From: HLUCCA09 sp039189975
GTDB taxonomy: Bacteria > Pseudomonadota > Alphaproteobacteria > Rhodobacterales > Rhodobacteraceae
Length of the DNA stretch: 20,120 nt
Reading direction: 5' to 3'
NCBI GenBank assembly: GCA_039189975.1
Contig: JBCCYI010000064.1
Span: 1 to 20,120, forward strand
This document shows, one piece after another, positions 1 to 6,302 of this stretch. Made by a program: the position numbers and the translations under genes. Each line of letters begins with the position of its first letter. The first letter of the stretch is position 1. Under the pieces are notes generated by a model. The model worked only from the letters and a program-made list of their open reading frames with translations, had not been told where the DNA came from and did no database searches.

Positions 1-51
1 CCTCAGCAGTGTGGTTCAGCAAAAACCGCTGTTGAGACCTAAGACCCGGCC

Positions 52-94
52 ATGGCCACACGCTGCGCTCTCTGGGGGCTGCGCGCGTGGCCAT
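52..94. repeat. Imperfect inverted repeat (hairpin)
   Basis: Twelve-base arms, ATGGCCACACGC at 52-63 and GCGCGTGGCCAT at 83-94, are reverse complements with one mismatch, around a loop of about 19 bases. It lies just upstream of the IS3-type fragment. It could be a folded terminator or a mobile-element end, and there is no further evidence for either. Confidence 0.4.
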
Positions 95-122
95 AACCTC
101 TCGGAAGCCCCTACGCCCGACG

Positions 123-239
123 TGCAATGGCACGGAGTTCGTTGCCAAAGCTGTAAGGCAGTGGATCGCCGCCGTCGGCGTCAAGAAGGCTTACATCGAA
201 CCGATCGTCGGAGAATTGAACCCTCAGATCAATTCCTGA
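123..239 (+). pseudogene. IS3-family transposase fragment (OrfB DDE core)
   Basis: Reading from 123, the plus strand encodes a short stretch beginning NGTEFVAKAVRQWIAAVGVK and running on through KAYIEP to a TGA at 237-239. This matches the part of IS3-family integrase-type transposases that follows the second catalytic Asp (normally SDNGxEF). The residue before NG is Cys (TGC) here, so the catalytic Asp is gone. Sequence on both sides does not continue the family: the usual GSPWENG stretch is missing after YIEP. It is a dead scrap of about 30 recognisable residues, unrelated to the second IS3-type remnant at 4173-4573. The family assignment rests on motif memory. Confidence 0.6.
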
Positions 240-542
240 TGCTCCTTAAAGCACCGTTCCAATCGACCACAGGCCGACGATGTACCAACACTCAAGCCGG
301 ACCGCCCCATGGAAACGGCCTCTGCTGGCAGAACAGGTCTGAGCGATCCGGGCACGGTTAGAGTTTGCAGGCAATCTGCGAGACTCAGCTTTGTTCAACG
401 TCGCTCTGTTGGCGCTTGAGTTTCCGGAATAAAGAGCCATCGTTTGCAGGTCTCTTGCATTGCGAGCAATGCAGTTTCAGGCACGATGGCGATAGCATTG
501 AGCCTCGTTGCCGCAAAGAGATCGTCACATGGGGACGGCACA
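240..542. other. No recognisable gene
   Basis: I see no frame with recognisable motifs on either strand between the IS3-type scrap and the signal peptide of the next pseudogene. The longest minus-strand frames (for example 395-823) have Arg- and Ala-rich compositions typical of antisense frames in GC-rich DNA. The last part presumably holds the former promoter of the 543-1155 gene. Confidence 0.5.
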
Positions 543-1155
543 ATGCTCAGGGCTCTGGCGGCTGCCTGTGTAGTGGCCCTATGTTTGGCCCCCGCCTTCT
601 TGGCGGCGTTCAGCGTCTTCACCGACTGATACACGTGGGCGGCCGCGCTCATCAGATCACCTTCGCCAGCAGCGTGATATCTCGGCACGAGGGCACGGTT
701 CGCGGACCAACGAACCACGGGGTGAGTGGCGGAGCGTTTCGGAACGCCAGTGACTTGAGCAGCGCATTCGCGAATCTGTCGACGACGCGGGCGTTCACCG
801 GTCCGATATCGGCTTTGGCGCATGTTGGGAGTCCACGACGACTGGCGGACAGCTTCGGGCTACGATTGAGTTTCCCGGCGACCTGCACGTCCTCGAGTCC
901 TTCGGCGGGTTCGGCGACACGCAAGGAACCGGTTTTCTAGGCAGCGTCGCCGACACAGTTTTCTCGTCGATCTCCTTCGAGGACAGCGGCACTAATCCCG
1001 GTTTCTTCGAGATTTGGAACGCCGACGATCTGGACTTTGCTGCAGCTCCGAACGCGGTCATCCCTCTTCCCGGCGGGCTTCCACTCAATCTCTTTGGCAT
1101 AGGTTGCGCGGGCCTAGCCGAGGCTGACGCGCGTCCACGGCCGGATTGGTGTTAA
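543..1155 (+). pseudogene. Broken secreted protein with VPLPA-CTERM-like sorting signal
   Basis: ATG at 543 opens a clear Sec signal peptide (MLRALAAACVVALCLAPAFL) followed by AFSVFTD, then an in-frame TGA at 627-629 and YTWAAAL beyond it. Further recognisable pieces lie in other frames: DLSSAFANLSTTRAF near 750-800, then from about 807 a frame with IGFG, QLRATIEFPGD, GFLGSVADTVFSSISFED and EIWNADDLDFA. It ends with VIPLPGGLPLNLFGIG and TAA at 1153-1155. The C-terminus resembles VPLPA-CTERM signals (VPLPAxLPLLLxGxG plus a basic tail), which direct surface processing of secreted proteins in many Rhodobacterales. At least one nonsense codon and one or two frameshifts make it a pseudogene of about 200 codons. 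The function of the ancestor is unknown. Confidence 0.65.
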
Positions 1156-1559
1156 TCTGAATGCGTCGAACGGAGTGAATAATATCTGCCCAACCTTTGG
1201 AATGAGGCTGTCGTGCTACGCCTCGAAGTCGGCGAGCGTGCTTTGGATGAGACTTCAGGCGCGCAAGCGTAGCCATACATCCCCATGAACGGGGTCTGGT
1301 TACCAGTGCTATTCTGCGAGGCGATGAGGACGTCCTGTGAGCCACCACCTGGTCACCGGCCACCCCGTCCACGACGAGCGCACCGTCGACCCAGAGGTCG
1401 AACGTGACGTCGTTCCGATCGACCGGCAGGCCGCCGTGGGGCCGTCCGTCGTCGACGTCGATGCTGGTGACCACCGCAGAACCACCCCCCCAGCCGGACG
1501 GCAAGCAAGTTGGCAGAGGTGGCGACCATGGCCGCTGCGCCGGTCGCCCGCCCGCTCAG
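1156..1559. other. No assigned gene; weak minus-strand frame
   Basis: A minus-strand frame ending at 1085 carries a protein-like stretch around 1350-1500 (SIDVDDGRPHGG, DVTFDLWVDGALVVDG). It could be a fragment of an extracellular or phage structural protein, but it has no good start (TTG only) and degenerates into Arg-rich sequence. I do not call it a gene. Confidence 0.35.
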
Positions 1560-1985
1560 CTACGAGAGTGTTCCTTTAAAGGTGTCGAACTTGGCTTTGG
1601 TACCCGAGAGCTTTGGCGCAACCTTGAAAATGGTTTTGCAGGCGCTTGTCAGGTCCTTGTAGGGCTGGCCATTAAAGTACTTATTGGCCGTCCATTCCTT
1701 GCCGAGCTTGATCTCGTAATTCGAGATCTTGGCACCTTTGGAATGTACCTTCTTGAACGCGGCGTCGAGCTTTCCTTTCGCAGCCTTCAGGGGCTTGGCG
1801 TCGATCTGAATGTCCTCTGGCGGGCCATTACGACAGTCGGTCGTGACAAAGTGATACATCGAACCGACTTGTTTCTTATTGTCGTACGCGACAAGGCAGA
1901 TGCAATCGCCAAGCCCCGATGTCACGATCGGATCATGTTTGTCGCTGTGCCCGATCCCGCCGATCTTTACATTTACTGTGCCCAT
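1560..1985 (-). CDS. Orphan CheD-like (glutamine deamidase-fold) small protein
   Basis: This is an intact 141-residue protein with ATG at 1985, a GAGG Shine-Dalgarno 8 nt upstream and a TAG stop at 1560. Residues 20-45 read IVTSGLGDC, then ICLVAYDNKKQVGSMYH. This has the layout of the CheD active site: Thr six residues before Cys, Cys in an LGxC turn, and His 17 residues after Cys. Here these are T22, C28 and H45; in CheD of Thermotoga maritima (from memory) they are T21, C27 and H44. CheD deamidates chemoreceptor glutamines, and CNF/BLF1-type toxins share the fold and an LxGC motif. The C-terminal half (Lys-rich, with KISNYEIKLGKEW) does not resemble CheD. It has no signal peptide and no membrane segment, and no chemotaxis gene lies nearby. 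It sits among pseudogenes yet stays open. The substrate is unknown: it could be a cytoplasmic deamidase, an effector or an inactive relative. Confidence 0.6.
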   Translation of the reverse strand: MGTVNVKIGGIGHSDKHDPIVTSGLGDCICLVAYDNKKQVGSMYHFVTTDCRNGPPEDIQIDAKPLKAAKGKLDAAFKKVHSKGAKISNYEIKLGKEWTANKYFNGQPYKDLTSACKTIFKVAPKLSGTKAKFDTFKGTLS

Positions 1986-2576
1986 AAGCAGTCCCTCACA
2001 TTAATCAGTTCACTCTATCGCCGTTGGGACAATCTCTGCCGACTTGTGCGTGCGCAAACGCGGTGGAGCGTGCCGTTGACCAGCGCATAAAAAGGCTAGG
2101 CGGCGAAGGTGGTCGGAATGTGGCAGGCCTCATTCCATTGTTGGGCGCGTGCACCGGCTGCGCTCGCGCGCCAGAACCCGTGGGTTGGCGGGTGGACACA
2201 TCGCCGTCGCCGCACCGATTCCGCGCTGGCGTCGATGACGGCTACGTCGAACGAATTGCGCCTGCGTTCCTGAGGCGTCGCATGGCCGCTGCGCGGCGCC
2301 TGCCATTCCCTCTTGTTCGAGGAACCTGGCCTCGGGCTGAACTTGGGCACACGGGAGGTCTTCGTGGTGCGAGCAGCAAACGCGGTCTCAGAACGCGAGA
2401 TGCCGAGCAGGATCGGCAGGGACGCGCGTGAACGTCGCGTGACGTCTGAAACGCAGAGGTTGCAGGCGCAACTTGTCCCGCACCGAGTGGCTTCGGCGCA
2501 CGGATATCTTCGCCCCACAAACTCACCTGGTGGCGGTGGTCTATGGGATCAGATGCGCGCCCACCTGAGCTCTTGT
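1986..2576. other. No recognisable gene
   Basis: Open frames on both strands here (for example 2024-2431 plus and 2096-2518 minus) have no recognisable motifs, no convincing ribosome-binding site and Arg/Ala-biased composition. The stretch next to 1986 supplies the upstream region of the CheD-like gene. The rest is probably degraded sequence downstream of the phage tail-like cluster. Confidence 0.45.
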
Positions 2577-2896
2577 CTATCGGTCGGCCCCGGAGACCGG
2601 CACAGTCGCTTCCGTCACGGTGTCCAGGATACTGCCAAGGGTCACACGCACGCCTGCAGTGTCCAGTTTCCCTTGGCATCGACAATGCCCGCGCCAAAGA
2701 AGATTGTGACAATCCCGCCAGCCACGCCGGTGACGATCGCGGACGCACCGTCAACAATAGTCGCGCAGAGAGTCATGCGGGCTTCGAGTGTCGCGCCAGT
2801 CAAGCTGATCGGAGCCAGTGCTTCTTCTCCGTCTATGATCGGTACGAAGACGCCCAAACTGTCGCGTTGGTGGATTGGTTCAAGTGTAGTGCTCAT
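2577..2896 (-). pseudogene. Phage tail/baseplate-like small protein (BppU_N-like), frameshifted
   Basis: ATG at 2896 begins MSTTLEPIHQRDSLGVFVPI and continues with ISLTGATLEARMTL, IVTGVAGGIVTIFF and GNWTLQA, then stops early at a TGA at 2642-2644. Shifting frame just before that stop gives RVTLGSILDTVTEATVPVSG and a natural TAG end at 2577-2579. The joined product (about 105 residues, beta-strand rich, with [ILV]-x-G-A-T...W-x-L-Q-x-x-V-T periodicity) resembles small Ig-like or BppU_N-type phage tail modules. The start overlaps the stop of the upstream gene as ATGA (2893-2896), the arrangement of translationally coupled phage genes. The family is inferred from pattern, and the single indel lies around 2645-2655. 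Confidence 0.5.
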
Positions 2897-3123
2897 CCGG
2901 GTCCCGCTTGCAATACGCGCACCGTGAAGGTGCCGTTGAGTGTTCTGTCCGAGATCGCGCCGGGTACGTCGTTGGCCTGCATTGTGCTGGCCAATGCCCG
3001 GGACGCGGTCTGGCCTGAGGCCCTGCGCTCCGTGATTTTACCCACCGCCGACCGTGCGCGCATGACGCCCGGCACGGTCACAATCCATGCAGTGTCATTG
3101 AAGAAGAAGGTGCGATCAGCCAC
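2893..3123 (-). CDS. Small phage-associated protein of unknown function
   Basis: GTG at 3123 gives MADRTFFFNDTAWIVTVPGV and a 76-residue product ending at the TGA at 2893-2895, overlapped by the next gene's ATG. It begins only 6 nt after the TAG (3130-3132) of the upstream repeat gene and in the same frame. If that TAG were a mutated sense codon, the two would be one longer protein. No domain is recognised. Its position inside a compact minus-strand cluster with tail-like proteins suggests a virion-structural role. The reading frame is intact, but expression is doubtful because its neighbours are broken. Confidence 0.45.
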   Translation of the reverse strand: MADRTFFFNDTAWIVTVPGVMRARSAVGKITERRASGQTASRALASTMQANDVPGAISDRTLNGTFTVRVLQAGPG

Positions 3124-3129
3124 CGCGCT

Positions 3130-3678
3130 CTATGTCTCGGACGCCGGCGCGGCAAACACCTGCTTGAGCCCGCCGAGGACAAGAGCGCGCGATGTGCCGG
3201 ATGCACTGGCCAAGCTCGCCTGTGTAAGCCTGCCCGAGACGGTTGCCGAGGTCGTCCCGGCCGCTGTGACGGTGCCAGGGAGCCGAAGCGTGCCAGTCGC
3301 CGCACCAGAGGACGTGCCCGCGGCGCTGGCCGAGTTGACCTTCGTGAGAGACCCGCTGGCAGTTACGGTGCTGGCGCCTGCCGCGGCGGCCGTGCCTGCA
3401 AGCGGCTTTCCGGGTTCGTCAGAGGGAACAAGGCATCGGAGGTTGATGCCCCGTGCGCCAACCCAACCCGCGGGAGACGCGACCGGGCCTGCTTCCCCAC
3501 CAGAGATCTTGCCCGTGGTGACGCCAAGCTCCTCGCCGGAGACACACGGATGGGCCGACGTGAGCGAGGCGGACCATCCCCAGGTGTCAATGCTGCCTTG
3601 ATTGCCCCCACCGTCATCACCAGAGGCCGAGGACGCGAGCTACGCCTCGGTGGCCGCGACGCGGGCAAAGATGGTCAC
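3130..3678 (-). pseudogene. Phage tail-like repeat protein interrupted by an amber codon
   Basis: GTG at 3678, preceded by GGAG at 6 nt spacing, starts MTIFARVAATEA, which meets an in-frame TAG at 3640-3642 (codon 13). The same frame then stays open for 169 codons to a TAG at 3130-3132. The product has a Gly/Ser-rich patch (SGDDGGGNQGSIDTWGW), a middle region (ISGGEAGPVASPAGWVGAR) and a C-terminal array of four 20-residue repeats. There is no ATG, which makes the gene easy to miss. The perfect repeat phase and protein-like composition show it was coding. Alternatives are a nonsense mutation after integration (most likely), a start downstream of the TAG, or suppression. It is probably a virion fibre or tail component; no catalytic motif is seen. 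Confidence 0.6.
3151..3402 (-). repeat. Four tandem 20-residue (60-bp) repeats in the tail-like gene
   Basis: In the minus-strand frame, the 84 residues encoded here repeat with an exact period of 20. An A-G-[AT]-[ST] anchor recurs at repeat positions 8-11, 28-31, 48-51 and 68-71, and G-x-L follows eight residues after each Gly of the anchor. The repeats are Ala/Ser/Thr/Gly-rich and have diverged at the DNA level. Such arrays occur in phage tail fibres and adhesins. The phase is conserved across all four units without an indel. Confidence 0.6.
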
Positions 3679-3699
3679 GCGCGCTCCACCATCCCCGCT

Positions 3700-4085
3700 T
3701 TAGCCTCCCGAGATCTGCCCGCCCACGAGCACGTCTGTGTCCTGCTCAACGGTTATGGGGCTGGCCGATGCCTGGGTGACGCTGGCCGCATTGGCGATTT
3801 CAATCGCATCGGCGATCGCCGGGTCGACCCGATTGCCCACGGTCCAATAGCTCTGCTGCGCCGTGCCCATGGAGCGGAAAACCTGCGCGCGGTCGGGCAG
3901 TTCCAACGCTACAAGCAAGTGTTCATCAGGGCTTGCCGTCGCAGTGCCCTCGACGCCAGCTCCTGTCCGAGGAAAGCTGCCAACGGCGTCGCCCCACCAA
4001 GAGATGGTCTACAGATCCGCAGCACCATCCACGATGGTCGCGAAGAACTCGCCCGTAACGGCCGTTGGCGTGGTCGTGCCGGGGC
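3700..4085 (-). pseudogene. Phage tail-like protein fragment with internal amber codon
   Basis: A minus-strand frame ends at TAA 3700-3702. It reads upward through ELPDRAQVFRSMGTAQQSYW, NRVDPAIADAIEIANAASV and VEQDTDVLVGGQ, and before them TISWWGDAVGSFPRTG. It is interrupted by TAG at 4009-4011, beyond which the same frame continues as TAVTGEFFATIVDGAADL. The 5' end is lost at the 8-bp repeat array that begins at 4086. The protein lies 21 nt upstream of the GTG of the next cluster gene. No domain is identified. The cluster order suggests a structural gene of a tailed phage or phage-derived particle. Confidence 0.5.
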
Positions 4086-4165
4086 GAGCTGTCGAGCTGA
4101 CGAGCTGACGAGCTGACGAGCTGGCGAGCTGGCGAGCTGGCGAGCTGGCGAGCTGGCGAGCTGGA
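4086..4165. repeat. Ten tandem 8-bp repeats (GAGCTGNC)
   Basis: Perfectly phased 8-bp units run without a gap: GAGCTGTC once, GAGCTGAC three times, GAGCTGGC five times and GAGCTGGA once. The array sits at the junction between the truncated phage tail-like gene and the IS3-type remnant. Because 8 is not a multiple of 3, copy-number change would shift any reading frame crossing it. It looks like a slipped-strand or recombination-generated minisatellite. Confidence 0.95.
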
Positions 4166-4172
4166 CGAATAG

Positions 4173-4573
4173 ACACCGCGTCTACTGAGTGACAACGGCT
4201 CAGGCTACATCTCAGGCGATCTCGCAGAATGGCCGCAGGACAAAGGAATGAACCACGCACGCGGTGTGCTGTACCACCCCAAACCCAGGGCAGGATCGAA
4301 CGCTGGCATCGGACCCTCACGAACCGCATCCTGCTGGAAAACCATTTCCTGCCCGTTGATCTTGAAGCCCTAATCGCAACCTTCGTCGCCCCCGACAACC
4401 ACCAGCGCCATCACGAAAGCCTCAACCACGTCACACCGGCCGACATCTCTCTTGGCCAGGACAAAGCCAATCTACGGCAACGCGAAAGGATCAAAAGAAA
4501 GGCGCTCGAGGCGCACCCCTTGGATCACCGCTATACGCAGCACAATCACACGACGCACCGACCTCTCGGTTAG
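4173..4573 (+). pseudogene. IS3-family transposase C-terminal remnant, frameshifted
   Basis: The first frame, after a stop at 4170-4172, gives LLSDNGSGYISGDLAEW and ends as GVLYHP. Around 4280 the frame changes, and the product continues TQGRIERWHRTLTNRILLEN, then FVAPDNHQRHHESLNHVTPADI and a basic tail, to TAG at 4571-4573. The order SDNG (catalytic Asp), YHPxTQGxIERW (catalytic Glu) and NxxRxHESLxxxTPAD is diagnostic of IS3-family DDE transposases. The expected CAC CCC CAA ACC has lost one C in a C-run (seen as CACCCCAAACC), which explains the frameshift. The N-terminal half and OrfA are missing. The element is immobile. Confidence 0.8.
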
Positions 4574-4728
4574 GTCAGGCCGCTCTTGGTTCCCTAAATC
4601 CAGACGACGGACACTGAAAGCGCTGCCAGAGAGGCGCTATGCGTAGCTGGTAAGAAGCCAACGACTTGGAGAGCGGGCTGACACCACGTCCAGGTCCCCC
4701 GCACGAACGAACCCGCTGAGGAGAAATG

Positions 4729-4935
4729 ATGAGCGAAACGAGCCGCAGCGACGCATACCGATTGATCCATTCGGCCTTGGCTACTTGGGTGCAGAACGCC
4801 CGCACACACGGCTTTGACGACACGCCCATCGCCCTCAGCTCCGGTGTGCATTGGTGCGATGAGTACATGTTCATGGGCAAGCGCATGCGCGAGCGCAAGG
4901 ACTACACCGACATGGACATGCCCGACCTGACATGA
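4729..4935 (+). CDS. Small hypothetical protein (68 aa)
   Basis: ATG at 4729 has a strong GAGGAG Shine-Dalgarno at 5 nt spacing. An ATG three bases earlier (4726) is too close to that site. The product MSETSRSDAYRLIHSALATW continues with a middle DDTPIALSSGVHWCDEYMFM and an acidic/Met end (DYTDMDMPDLT). It looks like a compact soluble alpha/beta protein with no signal or membrane segment, and I recognise no family. Its stop overlaps a following ATG (ATGA, 4932-4935). The clear translation signals and intact frame contrast with the broken mobile genes around it, so it may be a real cargo gene. Confidence 0.55.
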   Translation: MSETSRSDAYRLIHSALATWVQNARTHGFDDTPIALSSGVHWCDEYMFMGKRMRERKDYTDMDMPDLT

Positions 4936-5222
4936 CCTGCCCACAGCCCGAACAAAGCCCAGACGACGTAATGGCCTACTCATTGCCCTTAGAAGCTCTT
5001 ATCAAATGCAGCCTGGCAGCAATACAGAGCGTCGGGCTTGCCGTGGCCAGGATGGACGTGGCGCCCATTTGTGCTGTGCATACCCCTGCGCCGATCGAAG
5101 GTCTGCGGATCGCGTCAGCTGATCAGCCGGCTGAAGACCCCTCCGGCAGCGCAGAAGTTGAAACGTGGTTCAACGGACGTGAAACTGGTCGGAGTAAATC
5201 GAACACGGCACAAGCTCGCTGA
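4932..5222 (+). CDS. Possible small protein coupled to the 4729 gene
   Basis: This open frame of 96 residues starts with ATG overlapping the stop of the preceding gene by 4 nt. The start reads MTCPQPEQSPDDVMAYSLPL, followed by an amphipathic stretch (ALIKCSLAAIQSVGLAVARM) and a Ser/Glu-rich tail. No family is recognised. Support is the ATGA overlap only. A competing frame from 5038 to 5241 is also open, so this could be chance. Confidence 0.3.
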   Translation: MTCPQPEQSPDDVMAYSLPLEALIKCSLAAIQSVGLAVARMDVAPICAVHTPAPIEGLRIASADQPAEDPSGSAEVETWFNGRETGRSKSNTAQAR

Positions 5223-5363
5223 CAGTCAAATCAAGGGCTAAGCCGCTCGCGCGGCGTGGGTGCTTTTGGTTGGCGTTTCGCGCTGCTCCTTCGGCTTAAG
5301 TCCTAATGGCTTAGCATCCCGCCTGAAGATTGAGGTTTCTCGATCTGATGACAGGAGGTTTCG

Positions 5364-6275
5364 ATGACAGAGGAGAAGACAAGCCCGCTGCCTGCGCGGA
5401 TGATAGCGGGCATGCCTATTCGGGGGATGGGCGACAAAGCTCAGAAGTCGCACATCAGAGCAATCAAGGATTTCACAGCGTTTCTTGGGCATTCGCCGAA
5501 TACAGCGTCGCGTCAGGAATTTCGCTCCTATCAGCTGCACAGGACCGATACCGGGGTGACGCCCTCGACCTTCAACACGCGGATCGTGGCCTTGCGGTTC
5601 TTTTTCGGCATCACCCCCGGGCGCGAGAACATGAAGCGGTTCATGCCGTTCAAGATCCAGCCAAAGTAGCCGCCGATGGTGTTCAGCGTGCAGGAGGTGT
5701 CTGACCTGTTGGTAGCGACGCCCGGGCACGGGCTGAAGTATCGCGCCGCGCTCAGCATTTCCTTTGGTGCGGGTCTGCGCGCCTCGGAGGTGTGCAATCT
5801 CAAGGTCAGCGACAGCGACAGAGACAGCGATCGGATGCTAATCCACGTCGATCAGGGCAAAGGCGGCGAGGATCGCAAGGTCATGCTGTCGCCCGGATTG
5901 CTGGGCCTGATGCGGGCGTACTGGAAAGAAGCACGGCCGCAAAATTCCGGCGCTTCTTCTCCACCGGACACTCCTTGCGTTGGCTCGAAAGCCCATCATG
6001 GGTGTCCACTCAAGCGGGGCAGGATCACCTCGGCAAAACACATGGTCGGGATCCGCAAGCCCTCCACGCGGCACACGCTCTGGCACAGCTTCGCGACCCA
6101 CCCGCTGGAGGCCAACACGGACGTGCGGGTGGTCCGGATTCTGCTCGGCCACGCCAAGCTGACGACCACGGCGCGATACACCCATGTTGCCACCAAGACG
6201 ATCAAGGAAACGGTGTTCCCCGACGAGATGCTGGCCAGTCTTCAGGACCAGACGCTGCGGCGAAGCCTGGAGTGA
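5364..6275 (+). pseudogene. Tyrosine recombinase (integrase) of the IS91-associated type, inactivated
   Basis: ATG at 5364 follows a strong AGGAGG site. The first part is a SAM-like core-binding domain (IKDFTAFLGHSPNTASRQEF, STFNTRIVALRFFFGI). A TAG at 5667-5669 interrupts it, and the same frame then continues with the catalytic domain: GAGLRASEVCNLKV (first catalytic Arg), GKGGEDRKVM (Lys region), HTLWHSFATH, and LLGHAKLTTTARYTH with the Tyr nucleophile. In the HxxR box the Arg is Trp (TGG at 6081-6083). There is also a short SDRD-type duplication near 5808-5832 and a diverged segment near 5940-6030. Intact relatives of about 300 residues typically sit directly upstream of an IS91-type transposase, as here. 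A perfect GCCGC/GCGGC hairpin lies upstream at 5242-5255. The amber codon plus the lost catalytic Arg make it non-functional. Confidence 0.8.
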
Positions 6276-6302
6276 CGTGCCGGGGTCTTGCACCACTCAA
6301 GG

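Noticed and set aside
1085..1504. Minus-strand frame with DVTFDLWVDGALVVDG
   Set aside because: Some protein-like sequence, but it starts only with TTG, turns Arg-rich, overlaps the end of the CTERM pseudogene and matches no family I know.
2024..2757. Several overlapping open frames on both strands
   Set aside because: No motif, no ribosome site and composition typical of non-coding frames in GC-rich DNA.
3130..4011. Amber reassignment (TAG as a sense codon) in a phage
   Set aside because: TAG also appears to end genes normally (2577-2579, and at host genes such as alaS-distal DUF1330-type neighbours and recA), and other stops interrupt nearby pseudogenes; simple decay is more economical, so it is kept only as a low-interest finding.
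4086..4165. Repeat array considered as a CRISPR
   Set aside because: Units are contiguous 8-mers with no spacers.
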